In this document: piece after piece, positions 61,012-64,000 of the stretch | Layout: every line of letters starts with the position of its first letter | Position numbering within the stretch: the stretch's first letter is position 1 | Origin: Orbilia blumenaviensis | Taxonomy: Eukaryota > Ascomycota > Orbiliomycetes > Orbiliales > Orbiliaceae | Length of the DNA: 64,000 nt | Direction of reading: 5' to 3' | NCBI GenBank assembly: GCA_036872755.1 | Contig: JAVHNS010000002.1 | Location: 1,798,001-1,862,000, forward strand | Program-made: the position numbers and the translations under genes | Notes under the pieces: generated by a model | Databases searched by the model: none | Seen by the model: only the letters and a program-made list of their open reading frames with translations | Told to the model about the DNA's origin: nothing

Positions 61012-61473
61012 TATATTTACTTCTCTTTTTTATATACCCTGCTGTGGTCTCTTCTTTTGTTCTTCCCTTTAAGGTTCATTTGGATTAATTGTCAAGATGA
61101 TTCTTTTGCGCTAAAAGACCAGGTATGCGCGGCGATTATGCAGTTTACGTCCTGGTCTAGATCTAGGCGCTCCTTATTTTGAACATGGTCGTGAATAGAC
61201 CCACTATGTTCCCTTAACCGTGCTTACCTCTTGAGATCTCAGGTATTATTGCAGATAAATTCTAAATTCTACAGATATAGAATTGAGAGGACCTCCTAAA
61301 ATGCAACAGTTTGCAATCCGGTAACCCGCGCTTTGTGTTGCCATTTACAGGCCTGGTCGTACAATCATATTAGTTAATAGCACCTTGTTCCTGAATATAA
61401 AACCCTCCGCCAACCCCCCCCTCAGTTGAAGCTCAATACTCCGATTAGAAAAACCCCCCCTCCTCCTCTCGCC
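61012..61473. other. Intergenic, pol12 3' side and ureD promoter
   Basis: Tandem spacer. C-rich runs sit just upstream of ureD (61413-61465). No open frame with coding character and no RNA gene seen. Confidence 0.55.
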
Positions 61474-62891
61474 ATGACATCCCCCGCATCCCCACCGCTC
61501 ACCCAATCCTCCATCCCCGACGGCGACGGTCTAATCCACGTCCGAGTCCTCCCGCCTTCAAAACTGACACTACATCAATTAAACTACAAGTATCCGTTAA
61601 AACTGATATCGCCGGCGCCGTCACAATGGGCTAAATCACTGACGGTGTTCGTGCTGAGTTATGGCGGTGGACTTGTTTCAGGAGATGCGGTGAATTTGAG
61701 GGTTGTGGTTGAAGGGAAGGGGAGGTTGTGTTTGCAGACGCAAGGTTAGTGAGTGCCTTTTTTATATATAATTTTATACTATGTTTTTCTTCTTTCTTTC
61801 TTGGTTTTTTCTAGGGGTGGGTTCTTGGATGCATATTGTATGTGATGCCGCATTGTTTTCCTCTTCTCTTTTTTTTTTTTTTGTCGCTGTATACATTTCG
61901 TTAGGTAATGGAAACTGGCGATGTCGCGTGCGCAGCTCCGTAGACCTCTTCAATATAATTGTAGACCCCCCCTCAAAAACGGAAACCCATACCACAAAGA
62001 TCTGAAGACTTAAAAAAAAGAAAAGAAAAGAAGAGAAAAAGAAACCCCTCCCTAAATAAAAACTTCTTGATATCAAAATCCACAGGTAGCACAAAAATCT
62101 TCAAACAAACCCCATCATCGCCACCCACGATCCAGCGCATGACGGTGCGCATCCACCCGGGCGCCTCCTTCCTCCTCCTCCCGGATCCCGTCCAACCGTT
62201 CGCCGAAAGTAACTACATCCAACACCAGATCTTTGAACTCGAGGATACTACGGACGACACATCGTCACTTGTGGTATTAGACTGGGTTACGGAAGGCCGG
62301 GCGGCTAGAGATGAACATTGGAGCTTGAGGAGGTTTGAGAGTCGGAATGAGTTTTATGGGGTTAAGAATGCTGATAATGTTGTTGATGGGAGTGGTGGTG
62401 GTGGTGGTGGTGGTGGTGGTAACAAAGGTGGAGAGGAAGTAGGCTTAGTAAGAGGAAAGCTATTACTAAGAGACGCCATGATCCTCGACGGCGACGACCT
62501 CCTCAGTGGAGAAGAAACCCTCAGGGAAAGACAAGACTCCCAAACAATATTCGCCACGATCCTAATCCGTGGGAAACCGTTCACGAAGTTAATAGGATAC
62601 ATCAAAACCAGATATGCGAATGAACCACGTATTGGTCAGAAGCGGTGGGATACGGATGATGATTCTAGGAGACATAATAGTATTGAAGTCGAGGCGAGGA
62701 GGAATGGGGTTCTTTGGGCTGCGTCTTCGGTTAGAGGGTTTTTGTTGGTGAAGGTTAGTGGGGTGGAGATGGAGGGGGTTAAGAGGTTTGTTAGGGGGTT
62801 GTTGAGTGAAGTTGATGAGGAAGGGGTGGCTAGGGAGGGAGGGTGTATTACGCAGGAGTTTGGGACGGGGATGTTTAGATGTCTGGAGTAG
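61474..62891 (+). CDS. ureD: Urease accessory protein UreD
   Basis: Two exons, 61474-61744 and 62086-62891, 358 residues. UreD (UreH) is the scaffold that docks apo-urease with UreF and UreG for nickel insertion. Family signatures are present: VFVLSYGGGLVSGDAVNLRVVVEGKGRLCLQTQGSTKIFK across the splice, then LLLPDPVQPFAESNYIQHQIFEL, LDWVTEGRAARDEHW and NEFYGVKN. The ATG at 61474 is the first plausible start; no earlier in-frame ATG occurs in the leader. A pure glycine run (about 11 residues in GSGGGGG...GN, at 62388-62423) interrupts the middle and is probably a slippage insertion in a surface loop. The intron is 341 nt, far longer than its neighbours, with poly-T and purine tracts. Presence of ureD implies a functional urease elsewhere in the genome. 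Confidence 0.9.
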
Positions 62892-63233
62892 CCTTTTGCG
62901 ACTGGGCTGTAGGTCTGCACCAGCGTCAGTTTCATATGTATATGGATATTTTTCACAATTTGTACATAGTTATACGATGAAATGGACATAATGAGATGTA
63001 GTTCGTAGATGCAGCCTCGATTTGAGGCTATAGTAAATGATATAAGATACCAAATAGTAAAGATAATGCAGAAAGGATACGAGGTAATCGTAGAAAATGC
63101 ATGTGTCAGTCTATATCCTTCGCCAGAACTCCTCAAATTCATAAAGTCATTACCACCCTTAATCTATTTCCAGCCCCCCAGCCCCCCAAAAGACCTTAAA
63201 CCGATGCTCTGAACAGATGGTCCCAGGGTGGTA
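62892..63233. other. Intergenic, convergent 3' ends of ureD and dug3
   Basis: 342 bp, AT-rich, containing both 3' flanks. Nothing else is visible. Confidence 0.6.
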
Positions 63234-64000
63234 TTAGGGTGCCGTCTGCTCGGCTCTCAGTGCCACAGGCTCCTCTTCCAAGGTAATCAGCACATCCTCA
63301 ACCTTTTCAGCTGCAGCCTGCTGGTCAGCTGGCCCAACACCAACCAATCCCTTAGATTCCGCTAACTGCGTACTCCTAGAATAACTCGGATCACTCTGAT
63401 AAAACTCATCAATGATGGGATGAATCAGCACCGTCTGCTTATTCACCGACAATATCGAGTTGGTGGGTACGGTAACCCAATCACCACGTTCAAACGTCAA
63501 CGGCTCACTCGCAACCATGATTAGATCCTGTCCACGGTCATGACGTTCCATGCGGTAGAACCCTCCGGTTTTGTACTCATGGAAGCGAGTGCCGGAACTG
63601 AAGTATAAACTTGCAGCTTCGTCGGTGCGGGAGCTGATGTAGCGGGTACAAACGACGGAGTGGCCGTCTGTTGCGGCGAAATTGAGGAGAGAGGGTTCGG
63701 TGATGCCAGCTGCACTGCAGAATTCGTTCAGACGGGTAATGGTGGAGAGCATTGCCTGGCGAAGGATTTGGTGGCCGAAACCGTTGGGTGGGGTTGAAGC
63801 CGGGTCGACGCCAAGTCTGTTGAGAGTATCGAGGAAAAGTGCGAATGCCTGCAACATCCCCAGAATATTGGTTAGCAATTGAAGGCAATATACATATATA
63901 TCAATGACGAGTAGAGCACCCATACCCATTCACTATCCGTGCTCCCTTCCACAACAAGGAAGAATCGTTCTTCAATGTCCAGTACGATGTTACGCTTGAT
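63234..64000 (-). CDS. dug3: Dug3-like glutamine amidotransferase (3' part; 5' end outside window)
   Basis: Two exons seen, 64000-63926 (continuing off the edge) and 63848-63234. The join TDSEW-AFALFLDTLNRLG removes a 77 nt intron. Dug3 has an N-terminal-nucleophile class II amidotransferase fold and, with the Dug2 peptidase, cleaves glutathione in the cytosol outside the gamma-glutamyl cycle. Visible are IEERFFLVVEGSTDSEW, FGHQILRQAMLSTITRLNEFC, EPSLLNFAATDGHSVVCTRY, ASLYFSSGTRFHE, DLIMVASEPLTFERGDWVTVPTNSILSVNKQTVLIHPIIDEFY. The nucleophile Cys at the N-terminus lies beyond the window and cannot be checked. The tail after IDEFY is an acidic, low-complexity extension. Confidence 0.88.

Overview
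The window is a gene-bearing piece of nuclear chromosome from a filamentous ascomycete (Pezizomycotina-type). The evidence is short spliceosomal introns (mostly 50-130 nt, GT...AG, often with CTAAC/CTAAT-like branch sites), fungal-specific gene architectures (Tel1, Nup192, Zrg17, Ldb19-type arrestin, Csl4, Dug3, UreD), closely spaced genes on both strands, and promoters rich in polypyrimidine and TACC-type simple repeats. I cannot place it below subphylum from sequence alone. I see no rRNA, credible tRNA, CRISPR array, transposase or reverse transcriptase.

Layout. 0-6 kb: the 3' end of a glycine-rich protein with a dehydrin-like C-terminus (+), zrg17, a CDF-family zinc-transporter subunit (-), and a centrin-like EF-hand protein (-). 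6.9-22.3 kb: the inner-ring nucleoporin gene nup192 (-) and the ATM-type checkpoint kinase gene tel1 (+), divergent from a 1.1 kb spacer. 22.9-29.4 kb: mitochondrial DNA polymerase gamma mip1 (-), divergent from an Slx8-like SUMO-targeted RING ligase (+). 31.7-33.0 kb: an alpha-arrestin with PPxY motifs (-). Then comes a 5.3 kb gene-poor stretch holding one doubtful orphan exon.

38.3-44.6 kb: a divergent pair that reads as a small catabolic cluster, isoorotate (uracil-5-carboxylate) decarboxylase (-) and thymine-7-hydroxylase (+). These enzymes carry out the first and last chemical stages of the thymine-to-uracil salvage route. They are followed by an unrecognised 502-residue protein (-). A second gene-poor stretch of 5.0 kb, full of simple repeats, closes this island.

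49.6-64 kb: an ADF-H plus PH domain cortical/actin-type protein (+), exosome subunit csl4 (+), a Sec14-like lipid-transfer protein (-), DNA polymerase alpha B-subunit pol12 (+), urease accessory protein ureD (+), and the 3' part of the glutathione-degradation amidotransferase dug3 (-), which runs off the right edge.

Several neighbours serve genome maintenance (tel1, mip1, slx8-like, pol12), but they are interleaved with unrelated housekeeping genes and I see no operon-like logic there. The one pairing with a convincing joint function is the thymine salvage pair. Splice models were built by eye: for every complete multi-exon gene the summed exons are a multiple of three and read open to a stop. 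The one junction I could not settle is exon 2/3 of pol12.
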